Shown here one piece after another: positions 22,001 through 34,500 of a stretch of DNA of 64,000 nucleotides; position 1 is the first letter of the stretch, and each line of letters begins with the position of its first letter. A program made the translations under genes and the position numbers. This DNA comes from Aquila chrysaetos chrysaetos (Eukaryota; Chordata; Aves; Accipitriformes; Accipitridae). The notes beneath the pieces were generated by a model that searched no databases, was not told the origin of the DNA, and worked only from the letters and a program-made list of their open reading frames with translations. The DNA is taken from assembly GCF_900496995.4 (NCBI RefSeq), contig NC_044024.1:17300698-17364697 (forward strand). The letters are read 5' to 3'.

Positions 22001-22456
22001 CTCCTGTGCTAGGAGGGGGAGGGTCACTTAAAACTGCTGTGCTACTTTGATAGAGAAATGCTAAAATTAAGAATAGTAGCAGAAGTGTTGTCTGAAGAAC
22101 TGCCTTCCACAAAGTAGTAGTTAAAAATATTGTGGAAGGTTGTTGACGAAACGCGGAAGGCAAATATTGTCCTCTTATCATTCACCAATGTGGGTACATG
22201 TAATAACAAATATTGTTTCTTGTCCACCTGCGGTTGAAGATTATGACTTTGTGGATGATAGCTTCTCCCCTTCCAGTTGACAAAGTTTGCATTTTCTACT
22301 TTAAATGTTGTATTTTGTACTGGTCTAATATTTAACCTAGCTAATACTTCTGTACCTTTTTCCTCCTTCTACAGTGAGAAGGTCAACAAAGGGATTGGTA
22401 TCGAAAATATCCACTATTTAAATGATGGCCTTTGGCATATGAAGACATACAAGTGA
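16027..22456 (+). CDS. MCTS1: MCTS1 re-initiation and release factor (complete, six coding exons)
   Basis: MCTS1 forms a heterodimer with DENR that promotes translation re-initiation after upstream ORFs and removes tRNA from recycled 40S subunits. Coding pieces are 16027-16037, 16807-16959, 17697-17794, 18903-19036, 20092-20159 and 22375-22456. They sum to 546 nt, giving 181 residues plus stop, the usual family length, with every split codon joining correctly. The protein starts [14 protein letters not shown] and ends [12 protein letters not shown], nearly identical to the human protein. The N-terminal domain (about 1-90) contacts DENR and the 40S; the PUA domain covers about 92-171, with the [17 protein letters not shown] block at its start. 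Five introns interrupt it; the fourth has U12-type signals. It is divergent from CUL4B and convergent with C1GALT1C1. The start is fixed by the conserved MFKK and by the donor 11 nt after the ATG. Confidence 0.98.
16038..16806 (+). other. MCTS1 intron 1
   Basis: 769 nt, the first 320 of them still CpG island. It opens with a G-rich tandem repeat (16047-16128). Nothing else is recognised. Confidence 0.9.
16047..16128 (+). repeat. G-rich short tandem repeat, G-quadruplex-prone
   Basis: About three copies of a unit containing GGGGGAAAGCGGGG, with GGGGCC and GGAGGGTTT between, just downstream of the MCTS1 first donor on the coding strand. Many close G3-G5 runs could fold as DNA or RNA quadruplexes. 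Confidence 0.75.
16807..16959 (+). CDS. MCTS1: MCTS1 coding exon 2 (residues 4-55)
   Basis: 153 nt between TTGGCAG and GTAAGTTT. Encodes [10 protein letters not shown] through KKDPVKIVR and the first two bases of Cys55. Confidence 0.97.
16960..17696 (+). other. MCTS1 intron 2
   Basis: 737 nt with ordinary GT-AG ends and a long T-rich stretch (about 17460-17500). No other feature seen. Confidence 0.9.
17697..17794 (+). CDS. MCTS1: MCTS1 coding exon 3 (residues 55-88)
   Basis: 98 nt between CTTGCAG and GTAAGTTT. Encodes [16 protein letters not shown] through LRLLHK and the first base of Tyr88. Confidence 0.97.
17795..18902 (+). other. MCTS1 intron 3
   Basis: 1.1 kb with ordinary GT-AG ends. 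A short (AT)n run lies near 17900-17917. Nothing else is recognised. Confidence 0.9.
18903..19036 (+). CDS. MCTS1: MCTS1 coding exon 4 (residues 88-132)
   Basis: 134 nt after CTCCTAG. Encodes [16 protein letters not shown] through YPAAVDTVV, the first part of the PUA domain. The donor is GTATCCTTC, a U12-type GT donor rather than the usual GTRAGT. Confidence 0.96.
19037..20091 (+). other. MCTS1 intron 4, U12-type (minor spliceosome)
   Basis: 1055 nt. The donor GTATCCTTC (19037-19045) matches the U12 consensus RTATCCTTT in eight of nine positions. TTCCTTAGT (20071-20079) matches the U12 branch consensus TTCCTTRAY in all but one position, and its adenosine at 20077 sits 14 nt before the intron end. 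The 3' end is TAG with no strong polypyrimidine tract, as expected for this class. It splits the gene between codons (phase 0). Confidence 0.85.
20092..20159 (+). CDS. MCTS1: MCTS1 coding exon 5 (residues 133-155)
   Basis: 68 nt between TTTGTAG and GTAAGTGT. Encodes [18 protein letters not shown] through SAED and two bases of Ile155; PUA domain. Confidence 0.97.
20160..22374 (+). other. MCTS1 intron 5
   Basis: 2.2 kb with ordinary GT-AG ends, including a T21 run at 20623-20643. No additional exon or mobile element is recognised. Confidence 0.85.
22375..22456 (+). CDS. MCTS1: MCTS1 coding exon 6 and stop (residues 155-181)
   Basis: 82 nt after TTCTACAG. Encodes [16 protein letters not shown] through WHMKTYK, then TGA at 22454-22456. 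Confidence 0.97.
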
Positions 22457-22610
22457 AACAAAAGGAACTGTGTTACTCCAAAGGAATGCACTTAGATTAA
22501 ATGTGGACTGCTTTGTAATTCCTTGTTTTTAATGTGACTGAATGTACAAATTACTTTGTTCTGTGGCTATGCTAAATAAATCAAGTGAATGCGAAAGTAC
22601 TGTTAGGCTA
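22457..22610 (+). terminator. MCTS1 3' UTR and poly(A) signal
   Basis: A short 3' UTR with AATAAA at 22575-22580; cleavage is expected near 22590-22610. A second AATAAA near 23471 could serve a longer transcript form. Confidence 0.8.
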
Positions 22611-25470
22611 CAATAGTTTTCTAGATTTCTTTTTATTGCAGTTCTTTTGTTTTGTCTTAAACCGAAGTCTTCAGTGACTGAAGATATCTGATGGAAAGAT
22701 CCTGCATGGACTGTGAGTAGACTATTGCAAACAAAAAGGAGGAAAAAGCCAAGAAATGTTTACATTTTTATGCTCTTCTGAAAGAGTAATATAAAGTGTA
22801 TGTGAAATATAATTAATACGGTTTATAAAACCTCTGAAACATTTCAGATTTTTTTCTTCTGATTAACATCTTGTTAGTCTACCTGTGTCTTGAATGTGGA
22901 GAAATCAGGTTTTTTGACATTTATTTTTAACTTAATTTATTAACAGCATTAACTTCAGTATTTTACTTAAGGATTTTCTCTTTTTAATATGCATTTATCT
23001 GTATAGGATTTATGAATTTAAGACTGGTATGTGGACTAGAAATCCTTTTATGCTAGTTCATATCTGAAGAATATATATATATGTTCAAATTTCTACCTGC
23101 CAACACTGTTTGATATCGCTTTCCTTATAGTGGAGTTTATAGTAATGGTGGGCATACTCCAGATGGAGTGTGTGCCAACTTGGTGCCTGATGCTCTACTC
23201 CCTGTTTGCCTTCTTATTTTAGGAGCAGAAACAAAATCACTGTTTAACAAAGTCATGATAGCAAAACATGGTTATCAGTGTAGCCAGGAGCAACTTCTTC
23301 AGGTGGAACTTCAAAAGAGATCTCAGCTTGTGCACACTGCCACATACATGTACATCTACAGAACGGGTTAAAGAGCATTGTGTGTTTGTCTGGATAATCC
23401 GACTCTTTGTTCAGCAACTGCATACCCAAAGCTATGCCTATGGAAAACAGCCTGTGCCATGGAACCATTTAATAAACCAAGGAAACTTTAAGGTCTACCA
23501 CTCCTAACTCTGTCTCTGGAAGCATTTATTAATATTTCAAGTCTCTGTTCTAACACTTGTATTTTATAATGGGAGAACCTAATTTTGTATGCAAGTGCCT
23601 TGTCTCAGTGCTGTTCTGCATGTTTGGTTTCCCCACCCTGGGACCTTTACAGAAGATAGTGGCAGAGGTGTTCTCCATCTGATTCTAAAGTCAAGTTAAG
23701 ACATGGGAGATGGAATGTGTTACCTAGTATGTGCTACTTTTAAATTTCTCCTGTAAAATGATTTACAAGATCGTATTTCTGAAAATCACAGGGTAAATCT
23801 GAAACTATTTATTAATGTAGGAAGACAAAAATGAAGGTGATTATTATTACAGCAGCATTGCAGAAAAAAGTTTGGTCAAACCTCAGCCTTCCCTTCGGAA
23901 TGCTAATGGACATTTTTATGTATCTTCAAGACTCCGCTTTAAATGTACTAATTTCTTGGGGAATCAGTTTGTGCTTCAGTGGTTCTTTTCTGCATAAGAT
24001 GAGCTAGTCTGGAGTTCTGTGGCTTGCTTTTCCCCCTCCCATCTCGTCTCCTGTTGTGTTACAGTACCTCTCAAATCTGTGATAAATTATATTTATTCTG
24101 GTTTGAAATGTTAACTCCCAATCTTTTTCCTTGACTTGCCCTATGACTGCTGTTGTTGCAGTGGGGTCAGAACTGTCTTTAATATCAGAAACACCACTGA
24201 AATCAAAATTTTACTTTTTTTGTCTGGCTTTGTCAGAGTATTCCCAATGGTGGATCTAACCTTTAAAAAATGATTCTGTAAGAAGATACAAGTCAAATCA
24301 TGCTTAAATTATTTTGTATACCAATTTAGAAAAACATAAAAAATACTAAAGTTTTATCTCGGTTTTGGCAGCAATCATGTACATGTTTGTCTTGCTAGGT
24401 CAGCTGAGCTCTGACTGACACAGAGGAGGAGAATGTGCAAAAGGTGAGACAAGGTGCACCTTCTGAAACAGCTGAGCTGTGGTAGCTTGCTTGGGGGTCT
24501 GAGCAGTTGTCTTACCATGCTTGTCAAAAATGAAGGCCTTGATGCTTAAAACAGAAAAAAATGTGGATATTCTCATCACCTCTGAAGCAGCTGTTTCACT
24601 TCCCCACCTGCCTCCTTGCAGCTGAGAATAGGATGAGATATCACAAATAGTCTGTTAAAGAAAGGTGAGATATCCATAAGAGACCTGAGAAGATAGTATG
24701 TTATTGTAGTACCAACAAAGCCTGTGATAGTCCTAGATGTAGCACCTTCTTTAAGTCTTGAAACACCTGGGTCAGGTCAGTGAGTTCTAAATGGAGTAAA
24801 TACTGAAGTGCTGTTTATTCCCACGTGCTGTGACTGTGAGGGAGTGTGACCTGGTAACTTGTATAAAACTCATTTCAAGTGCACTCGATTGTAAACCAAC
24901 AAAAAACCCCACAAAACCAAAAACCACCACACAACCCCCCAACCCAGTATTGGGGAGGTCTGCGTATTGCTTTGTTGTGCATGTAACCTGTTTTGTGTAA
25001 TATTCAAAGAAAGGTTGGGAGTACAAGCACGTGTTACTCTTTCTGCATCTTGGTGTTAACAGTATCTGTAAACATGTCTACGCTACATTTGAATTGACAG
25101 TTAACCAACTTCTTGTAAATGCTTAGCACCACTAACAGGAGTGAAAATAATACCGCACCTTTATTCTAATATACTTACGTATGAAGTGAAATTTTAAACG
25201 AGCAATTACTCTTGTAATAACAGGCTATGTGACCATGTCAATACTTACTCAAGTACAGTTACCTCTTTGTCTGCTTAAAAACAGCAGTCCAAAGGTCACT
25301 TAATATTACTCTGCTGCAACTTCCTAACAGATCTCTTGTCAGCTTGCTGCTTGCAAATTCCTTACTGGGTTAGGAGGCTGTGCATAAAGCGACAGGTGCT
25401 GCATAAACAGCATAGCTCAAGCTATTGTGTAGCCTAGTGTAAAGGAAATAGCTTAAAGTTAGTCTTTGAG
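22611..25470. other. Intergenic spacer between convergent MCTS1 and C1GALT1C1
   Basis: About 2.9 kb of AT-rich DNA between two poly(A) sites, with a short (AT)n run near 23071. The small open frames (for example 23168-23507 plus and 24787-25026 minus) resemble nothing I know. No mobile element is recognised. Confidence 0.6.
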
Positions 25471-25474
25471 ACTG

Positions 25475-25906
25475 AATGTGTAGTCAGTTTTATTGGTACG
25501 TCTTGGAAAGATATAAAGACATTCTAGAAATGCCTGGAAGAATTGGAAGAATCAAAGTCTTGCAAAAATAGATTTGTAATAGTAGACTAAAGTTCATTTG
25601 AGTTTTCATTAATAAATATTTACATGTACAAACCCCCCATATAAACTTAATTTCCTTTTACCATAAACGTTAACAACTTCTTTATCATTTCATTGCAGCA
25701 CTGTCAAAAGCCAGAATCATTTCTGTATAAAAGATTTAGAAAAAAGTTCTCCTTCCACTTTTAAAATTAAGAGCTTTACCAAACCTCAATGTGCAAAAAA
25801 AAAATTGTACACCAGTACCACCAGGTACAAAAATCGAATCTGTCAGTACAAATGCGTGTCATGAGAAGAGCTGACTCCATGGTTCCAGGTCTTCTCTGGA
25901 GAGACA
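25475..25906 (-). terminator. C1GALT1C1 3' UTR and poly(A) signal
   Basis: Minus-strand AATAAA at 25494-25489, about 410 nt after the stop codon, is the most likely poly(A) signal. Confidence 0.7.
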
Positions 25907-27480
<1,574 letters not shown>

Positions 27481-27960
27481 CCGCTCGCTGGTGCGGAGGC
27501 GCGGCCGCCATCTCGCGGTGCGCTCCCGCTCCCGGTGCCGCCGCCTTCGGCCGCCGGACGGCGAGCCCCGCTGCCCGCCTGCCCTCGCCTCGCCCCCGCG
27601 GCGGTCTCTCCCCGCTCGTTGCCTTCACGGCGGCGGCCCCCGCGGGGCCGGAGGGTGCCGTCAGGGAGGCCGGCTCGCCGGGCGGCTGAGGAGAGGAGCC
27701 TCGGCGCCCGTGTGGTGCGGAGGAGCGGGGCCGGGCGCCGCCGGTTCGCCTGTAGGCAGAGGCTGGAGGGGCCGTGGCCGAGCCGGCGGAGGAGCGGCCG
27801 GCCCGGCGGGGCAGCCCCGCCAGAAGGGCCGCTCGGCGCTGCTCCCCGGCCGAGCCCGGGCCGGGGCGGCCTCTGGGCCGCGGCGGCGGCTGCTTGGCGC
27901 CTTGTTTGCGGTGCTAACCTGAACCTCTTCGCGGAGGTCTTTACCTGACTTTTGAGTTTC

Positions 27961-30900
27961 TTCTAGCGCGAACTCGCTGCTTTTAAATCGGAAGGTAGGC
28001 CAATGGGGACGGGGCGGCGAAGGAAAGGTAGAACCGGCCTTAAACCATATCCAGCATCACACCTGCTGACGCCGATGGGATATACTGCCCTGAATTTCCA
28101 AACTAATAAAATACGGTGTGCTGGAAGCATAGTACGTTTCACTTGTTTTCCTTTTCCCTGGCATGGAGCGCAACACACACACACGAGATCAGTTAACATT
28201 TAAAGAGTAAAGCCAAAACGTTTTTCTGCTAACATAACTTTTTCTTTCCTTTAGTGGTGATTATTCCTGAGCTCCAGATTGAAAGAGGCATGTCGGAATC
28301 ACTTTCTACACATCATCTCTCAAGAACTTATGATTGACACCTGATTTGAAGGAGCATCACTGAACAATAGTTAGCTCCCTTTTTCCGCCAGCCTCTTGAG
28401 GAGAAAAAAAAAAAAGGTTTTACATATTTTATCTCTTTATTAGCTGATCATAGTGTACTCTTAGGCCAACATAGTGGTTAGGATAAAGTCCTAGGCAGGT
28501 TTTCCCTATATTGTAAGGTATGCCCTGGTTGGCTGAACTCGGTGGGTTTTATTTAAGTCAATTTACAGCTGAGCTCCTCTGGATTCTCTGGCATCTGGCT
28601 GGGTTCCCCAGATGCCTCAGTTATTCAAGTAAGTTTTTTTTTTTTTAGGCTCGTGGTTGTACTGTAGACATCAAAGCTTAACGATGTTACCTTGGCAAAA
28701 AGATCTGTAAGAATATCGATTGCTTGACTCTTCTGGGCCTGGGGAATCATTGCTTGTGGTTCAGGTAAAAATGTTACAAAACAGTGATTTTGGTTGGATC
28801 GCTGTATGTCCAGATTGGCTCCATTCAGTGGAGCTAAACCCCAGTTACACACTGTGATAGGAGAATACTGTCAGTTTGTATGTTCAGGTAGTTCTGTTGC
28901 CACACTAAGGGAACATCACTCATCCTATCTTTTCCCACCTGGCTGCCTTTAAGGTATAAATAGGTGGACACTCAGGTTGTTATCACATACCAGAGATTAG
29001 AGGTCAGCTCAAAGTTTGTTTTACGTATCTCCTGTTTGCAGAATCAGTTGTGGCTTTCAGGGCTTCAGCAGTTGCCTGATCATGTACTTCAGACAGATTT
29101 GAATGAGTTGCGATTCACTGCTTCAGCTGATGCTTCAGCAAATTGTTTTCCTGCTTGACTTCAGTGAGGTTCTTTCCAAGGCTCTGACAGAATGACTAAT
29201 GTAGTTACAGATCTTGACTGGCGCTTTAATACATTTTCAACATTGCTTTTATCCAGCAGCAGATCAGTGAAGAGAAAGTTTAAGCAGCATGTAAAACATG
29301 TTATAAACCTGAAGAGACTCTTCTGTGTTGCTTGAAACTGTTGCTTTGTGTTAAAAGGGCTAAAATGGCATAGTAATGCATAAGATCTCACAGCAGCCAT
29401 TGTTAAGTATTCTGGAGCTATATTAGAACTCATTTAGACATACATGTATGTACTCCTGTAAACTATCCATCTCAAATTACTACAAGAAACTTTTTAAAAA
29501 CTGCAGGAGATAAGTGTTTGAAGCCATTCCGCCATGGGCTGGGAACCAGTCAAATCTCATAAGCAAGGAAGGGCCAGCCCTAAGATGGAGGTTGGGTGAG
29601 GAAAGCCAAGGGAGATGCTTAGCCACACGGTAGGAATGAACCAGGAGAACTAAGATCACCGCAAATGGCTGTGCATTAGTTTTGTATTAAAACGTGCGGT
29701 TACGTATGCACACAGAGTATCGGCCAGATTTCAGCTTTGAGCACTGGCTTGCTGTCCGTTGAGATGTTCATTAGCTGCAGCTTCACCCCTTACTTCCTAC
29801 TGATCCTTTGTAGTAATCTCTACCACGCTCTCAAACAATAGCAGCTTTTGAAACCTACAGACCTGTGCCAGGATCTAAACTGCTGACAGAGCTGAATTGC
29901 TCCCCGGCTCGTTGCTTGTCTCGACAGACAGCTGATCCCCTGCCGTTTTCTGTTTGTCTTTCCTCGCTGCCTGCAGCTGCATTTGCCTTCTGATGCTCTT
30001 TCTTGCCTCCAAGGAAAGACATCAAACATAATGTTCTCACTGTGTGGTCCGAAATGTCCATGAGAGATTGGCTATTATCAGAACATATTTGATAGGAACT
30101 TTGTTCCAATTAATGCAAAATGTTTCAGCTGACACATGAATTGTCATCTCTTACAGTGACTGCTTGTTAATGATCACAAATGACTGTCCACTCTCTTGGA
30201 AACAGACTCATCTGTCTCTCCGTTATGTAAGTGTGCAGCAGAGAGGCTGGGCTACAGCAGTGCAGTAACATTCGGAGCGGGTAACCAAAGTTAGAGGTGA
30301 GCTATTGCAGACTTTTCTGGGCAGTTAAAACACCAGTTGAGCTATATGCCACATAGAAAGAACCCCTAATCAGAAGATACTGTTGAAATAATGAGAAATG
30401 CAGAGGTATGGTTGAACTGGGACAGCTGACTTTGTTGTCTCATCACCCATGTATTTATGATGCTGAAGCTGCTGGAAAACACACAAGTTTTACCCGTCCA
30501 TCTGACTCCATCAGGAGAGGAGGTCAAGTGTGTTTGTTTATGATCTGAAGGTTGCAAACTCTTACCTCCGAATAGCTGAACTCCCACTGATGCCAACAGA
30601 GACAGTGCAAGAAAAGGGCTTTTATGAAGAGGTCAGCTATTACTGTTCTGTTACACGCCTGGGACTTCCATTATTTCATTCAGCCCATAAAGTGCGTAAT
30701 TGAACAAACATGTCTGCTGAGGTCTTCAGTCCTATTGTTGGAAAAGGTTTGGGAATCCCTGTTTTAAAGTCATAAAATAGTGAGGTGGAGATTTTAGTTC
30801 GCGGGTAGGTAAAGCCATATTTCTTCATTCACTTCACAGGGAGCTGCTCAGCTGAGCATTTCTTTTGGAGAAGGATAGATTCTGGAGCCAAACTTTAGTC

Positions 30901-31320
30901 TCCTCATTTGAAAATTTTGCCCTGCGTCCTCCTCTTCACTTTAGTTTCACACTCAAAATCTGGAATCTGGAAAGACGTGGACTCTTCATAGGTCGTGTGC
31001 ATCTTGAGCAAGCGTGCACAGCCACATTGGACACCAAGACCTTGTCACAGGGGTCGGCACTGGACAAAGGAAGAAAGTTTTAAAGCCATCAAGAGATACA
31101 GTGTTATATTTTTAATACTAATTTCAAAACTTGGGTTGAAGTATTTACCTCTGAAAAAGTGTTCTCTCCAGTTGTTGGACAAAATTCTGGAATTACAAGA
31201 TGAGATTGTATAGCCCACATTTTATAGGAGATAGTGCATAATATGCTCGTTTAGCCTTGAAATCTGTTAAATTGATTAACTATGTTAAACAATAGTTTTA
31301 AATCACTTTTCGCTCTTCTT
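27961..31320. other. Intergenic; possible divergent non-coding transcript at its left end
   Basis: A plus-strand acceptor (TTCTTCTAG, ends 27966) and donor (GGAAG|GTAGGCC near 27993), then an acceptor (TTTCCTTTAG near 28253) and donor (GTAAG|GTATGCC near 28516), could define small exons of an RNA started divergently from the C1GALT1C1 island. No coding potential is seen. The remainder is plain spacer. Weak MCTS1-like islands near 29.55 and 30.89 kb are treated under findings. Confidence 0.3.
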
Positions 31321-31327
31321 TCATCCA

Positions 31328-31565
31328 TGAGCGCTGTCAAGGAAGAGCTTGGCATTGAAATAGCCATTATTTAAATGGTGCCCTCAAGCACAGGAAGATA
31401 TATGAGACGCAAAAGACGTGTGACTCCAAAAGAACTTACCAACTTTGGACTGCTTTATAATTTCTTCAGTTTTTAATGTGTGTAGCTGAATGCAAAACTC
31501 ATCTTATTCTCTGGGTATGCCAAATCAATCAAGTGAATGCTAATGTCCTGCTAGCTCCAGCAATT
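31328..31565 (+). pseudogene. Decayed partial duplicate of MCTS1 (last exon plus 3' UTR)
   Basis: This stretch aligns along its length with MCTS1 22375-22614: the end of the coding region, the stop region, the whole 3' UTR and just past the poly(A) signal. Shared blocks include CTATTTAAATG versus TTATTTAAATG, GTGACTCCAAAAG versus GTTACTCCAAAGG, TTTGGACTGCTTTATAAT versus TGTGGACTGCTTTGTAAT, TTTTTAATGTG, and ATCAATCAAGTGAATGC versus AATAAATCAAGTGAATGC. Identity is roughly two thirds by eye with small gaps. The reading frame is broken: a one-base loss after the GIE codons leads to an in-frame TAA. Upstream of the exon, the sequence is pyrimidine-rich like an intron end rather than exon 5, and there is no A-tail, so a DNA duplication is likelier than a retrocopy. 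It no longer codes for anything. Confidence 0.85.
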
Positions 31566-34500
31566 CAGCTGGAATTGAACTAGCAGAGACAATGCCCAGA
31601 GCTGAGCTGACATAATTGTGAATGGCTCCGATGCACAAATACAACAGAAAGAGAATAGGAACTAGACATTTTAATGTCAACTCTCTTAGAAGCACAGAAA
31701 AAAAAAAAAATCATCATTGCTCAGATAGAAACAGGAAAAAAAAAAGCAGAGAGAGAGAAATCTTATTTTTCAAGCTCCTGAAGGAAAAAAAAGTGGAGCT
31801 CAAAATAGAATTCTATCAGAAAGAATGGGTTCTTAATAGTCCTTTAAACTAAAATGCATGAAACAGTGATGAAGTGATTTTTGCTGCATCTTTAAGGAGC
31901 TTGCTTTTGTCAGTCTGAGGTTATTTGTAAAAGGGCCTCTGCAGAAAATTACGGTCTCAAATTATGTTTTTTCAGGCTCAGATTGCATAGGTAAGAAGCA
32001 CCATTGCGAGCAGCAGTGACAAAGACGGCCCCGTGGCACACAGAGAAGCCAGAAGGGGAACGCTGCTCTTCAGGCGCTGCCTTGACGTGATTTACGGACA
32101 GTTTGTGGAGCCTAAGCACAGGACTAGGTTTGTGGCTTGGTTTGCAGGAGTTCTGCTCCAGTGTCTTAGAAAATCTTCTTTAGGCATTGCCTCAGTTTGG
32201 TTACCTGCAACCTGGAGATACGCAAAAGCTTCTGGCATGGTATTTATTGTAAAAGGGGTTATGGTGAGTAAATAGTTATTGTTACTAGATGGGAGGATCT
32301 GTGAAGTTCTGTTGATGTTAGCCGAATAAGGGAAGAGGAGGAAGAGGAAGGATGGAAATAGCAGAGCATTTGGCAGGCCTGAATGTCAGTAGCTTCCATG
32401 AGATGCTTTCTTGTACGAAATGTTGGCATCCCTTTATTTCGTCAAGGAAATTGAGGTTTGAAAGTATCAGATTCTCCAAGCAGACGTTTGCTTTCCTATA
32501 CTGATGTTGAAACAGGAGGCTCCCGAGCTGTATGTGCAGAAGCTGTGATTTAGCAGAGGGGAGATGTACCATGAACGTTGTATGTCTGGTCCTGGGGTGG
32601 GAGAAGAACCGTTTCATCTTTACGTGGTAGCTGAGGACCCATGAAAGAGAGAGCTTGTTCTGTGTAGGAGGGGATGCTGTCACTCTGGCACCGCGATCAG
32701 ATGTAGAAGCTTTATGCTTTCTGGTGAAGCAGGGATGTAAGCAGTGCTAATAGCGCATGCATGTGAGCAGGGAGTAGCATACACTGCAGGCAAAAGAGGA
32801 GAGCGCGTAGGGTCTGAGATATTGCTGCATTTGAGATCAATGTGTCAGATTTTAGCCTCTTTCTCTTTCAAAGAGATGTTGACAGTGTTGTATTGTCTCT
32901 CAGGGCCTCAGCTTGGCCAGTCCTAGCGTACTGTCTGGTTTCTTTCAGTTTAGTTTGTGAAGAGCAGGCTGTATTTAGACTCCTGACTTGCCCAGCCTTC
33001 TGTTACTGCAGCTACCGTGCTGCAGCCTTTAGCAGAGTCGCTGCTGTCAACAACTAAGCCACAGCACTCCTGCGCTCTGCCTTTTATTGGCCTTTATGGA
33101 TCCCTTTAACAGATACAAAAATGCAAAGGTGCCACTGCTCCTTAGCACCATGGTAGTAGCTGCTACAGTGTGCCAGAGGCGTAATCCTATGGGAGGGTGC
33201 ACCAGGAGAAGGGCACCGGGGGGATCCCTGACCCTGCAACGCTCAGCGTTGCTCCTGGCTCCCTGCAGCGCTGGCATCGAGGATGGCAGTGGTGCGAAGC
33301 GAATATTTGCTCTGTTCGCACCAGCTGCACCTCCTATCAGTCCTTTGATGGCAGGGGACAAGCCATTGTCACTGCGGCTTGGGGCAAGCAGGTACGGATA
33401 AGACGGCACACTTCCTAATTCCCAAGGGAACGAGGTCTCAGGTGGTAAATACAGTGGGGTCTGTTGAGGGGCAAGGGAGGGGATGCTACGTGCTGCAGAG
33501 TCTTCTCTGTTCCCCCCTCATTTCTACAGAAAGCTTCCATGTACTTCATACTCTTTATGTGGGACTTTTTTTTTTAATACGTGCAATATCTAACATGCTC
33601 ATAATTCTGAGAGTACACTCATAGTTTCAAATGTTGATATGCTGATACATGGATAACGGTGCCCTAGTTCCCACTCATATCTAAATGTCTACCTTCAGGT
33701 AAGAATAAAGCAGTAGCTGATTGTTACAACTTCTTTCATCTGTGCTTAGTTTTGCTAGCTCATTATTCTGAGGAATTTTTCTTGAGAAAAAAATTACACA
33801 TGTTTAGGTCAGTTATATCAGTACAAGAGGCTGTGAAGCTGCTATGAAGGAATAGAAAAATCTCTTCAGGAGCGTGAATTGTCAGTGATGTACAGTATCT
33901 ATTCACACTCTAAAAGATTGAATTAAAAGTGATAATTATGTGCTGTTTTTGCTGCTTAAGTGGTTTAATGCCATTATGACTGTGCTACTTAATGGAAAAG
34001 CTTAGAATCAGACTAGCATGGGAATACTAAAAATTTTAATGGATTTTTGCTCAAGTCATTCTTCCTATTAGGAAACAAACCCACCAAAATATATAACTAG
34101 GTCTTTGGATTCAATTATTAATCCTCTCTCCTAATTTGAAGAGCAAAATTATCACTTAACAGCAGTTCTCTGAAATAGAATTTTAATGATACTAGTCATC
34201 TCATAGTTGAACATGATTTTTTCCAATCAGAACAAAGTTAGATGATTCTCAGTGCTGAATCATTTTTAATTATTAATCCTAAGCAGTTAAAATATATACT
34301 GTCAACAGCATATCTTGAACATCTGTCAAAGAAGCTGTCAGAAATGTTTTCAATGGCTTCTCGTGTGTTAGCTGGCTTCTCTGCATGAGGTGAAGGCTTT
34401 GGAACATGGTAATTGGAATGGGATTGTAGAAATAACGTATAGGAAGAGAACTACGATATACACTTGGAAGGATTCTTATGGGCTGATCCTGACATTTTAT

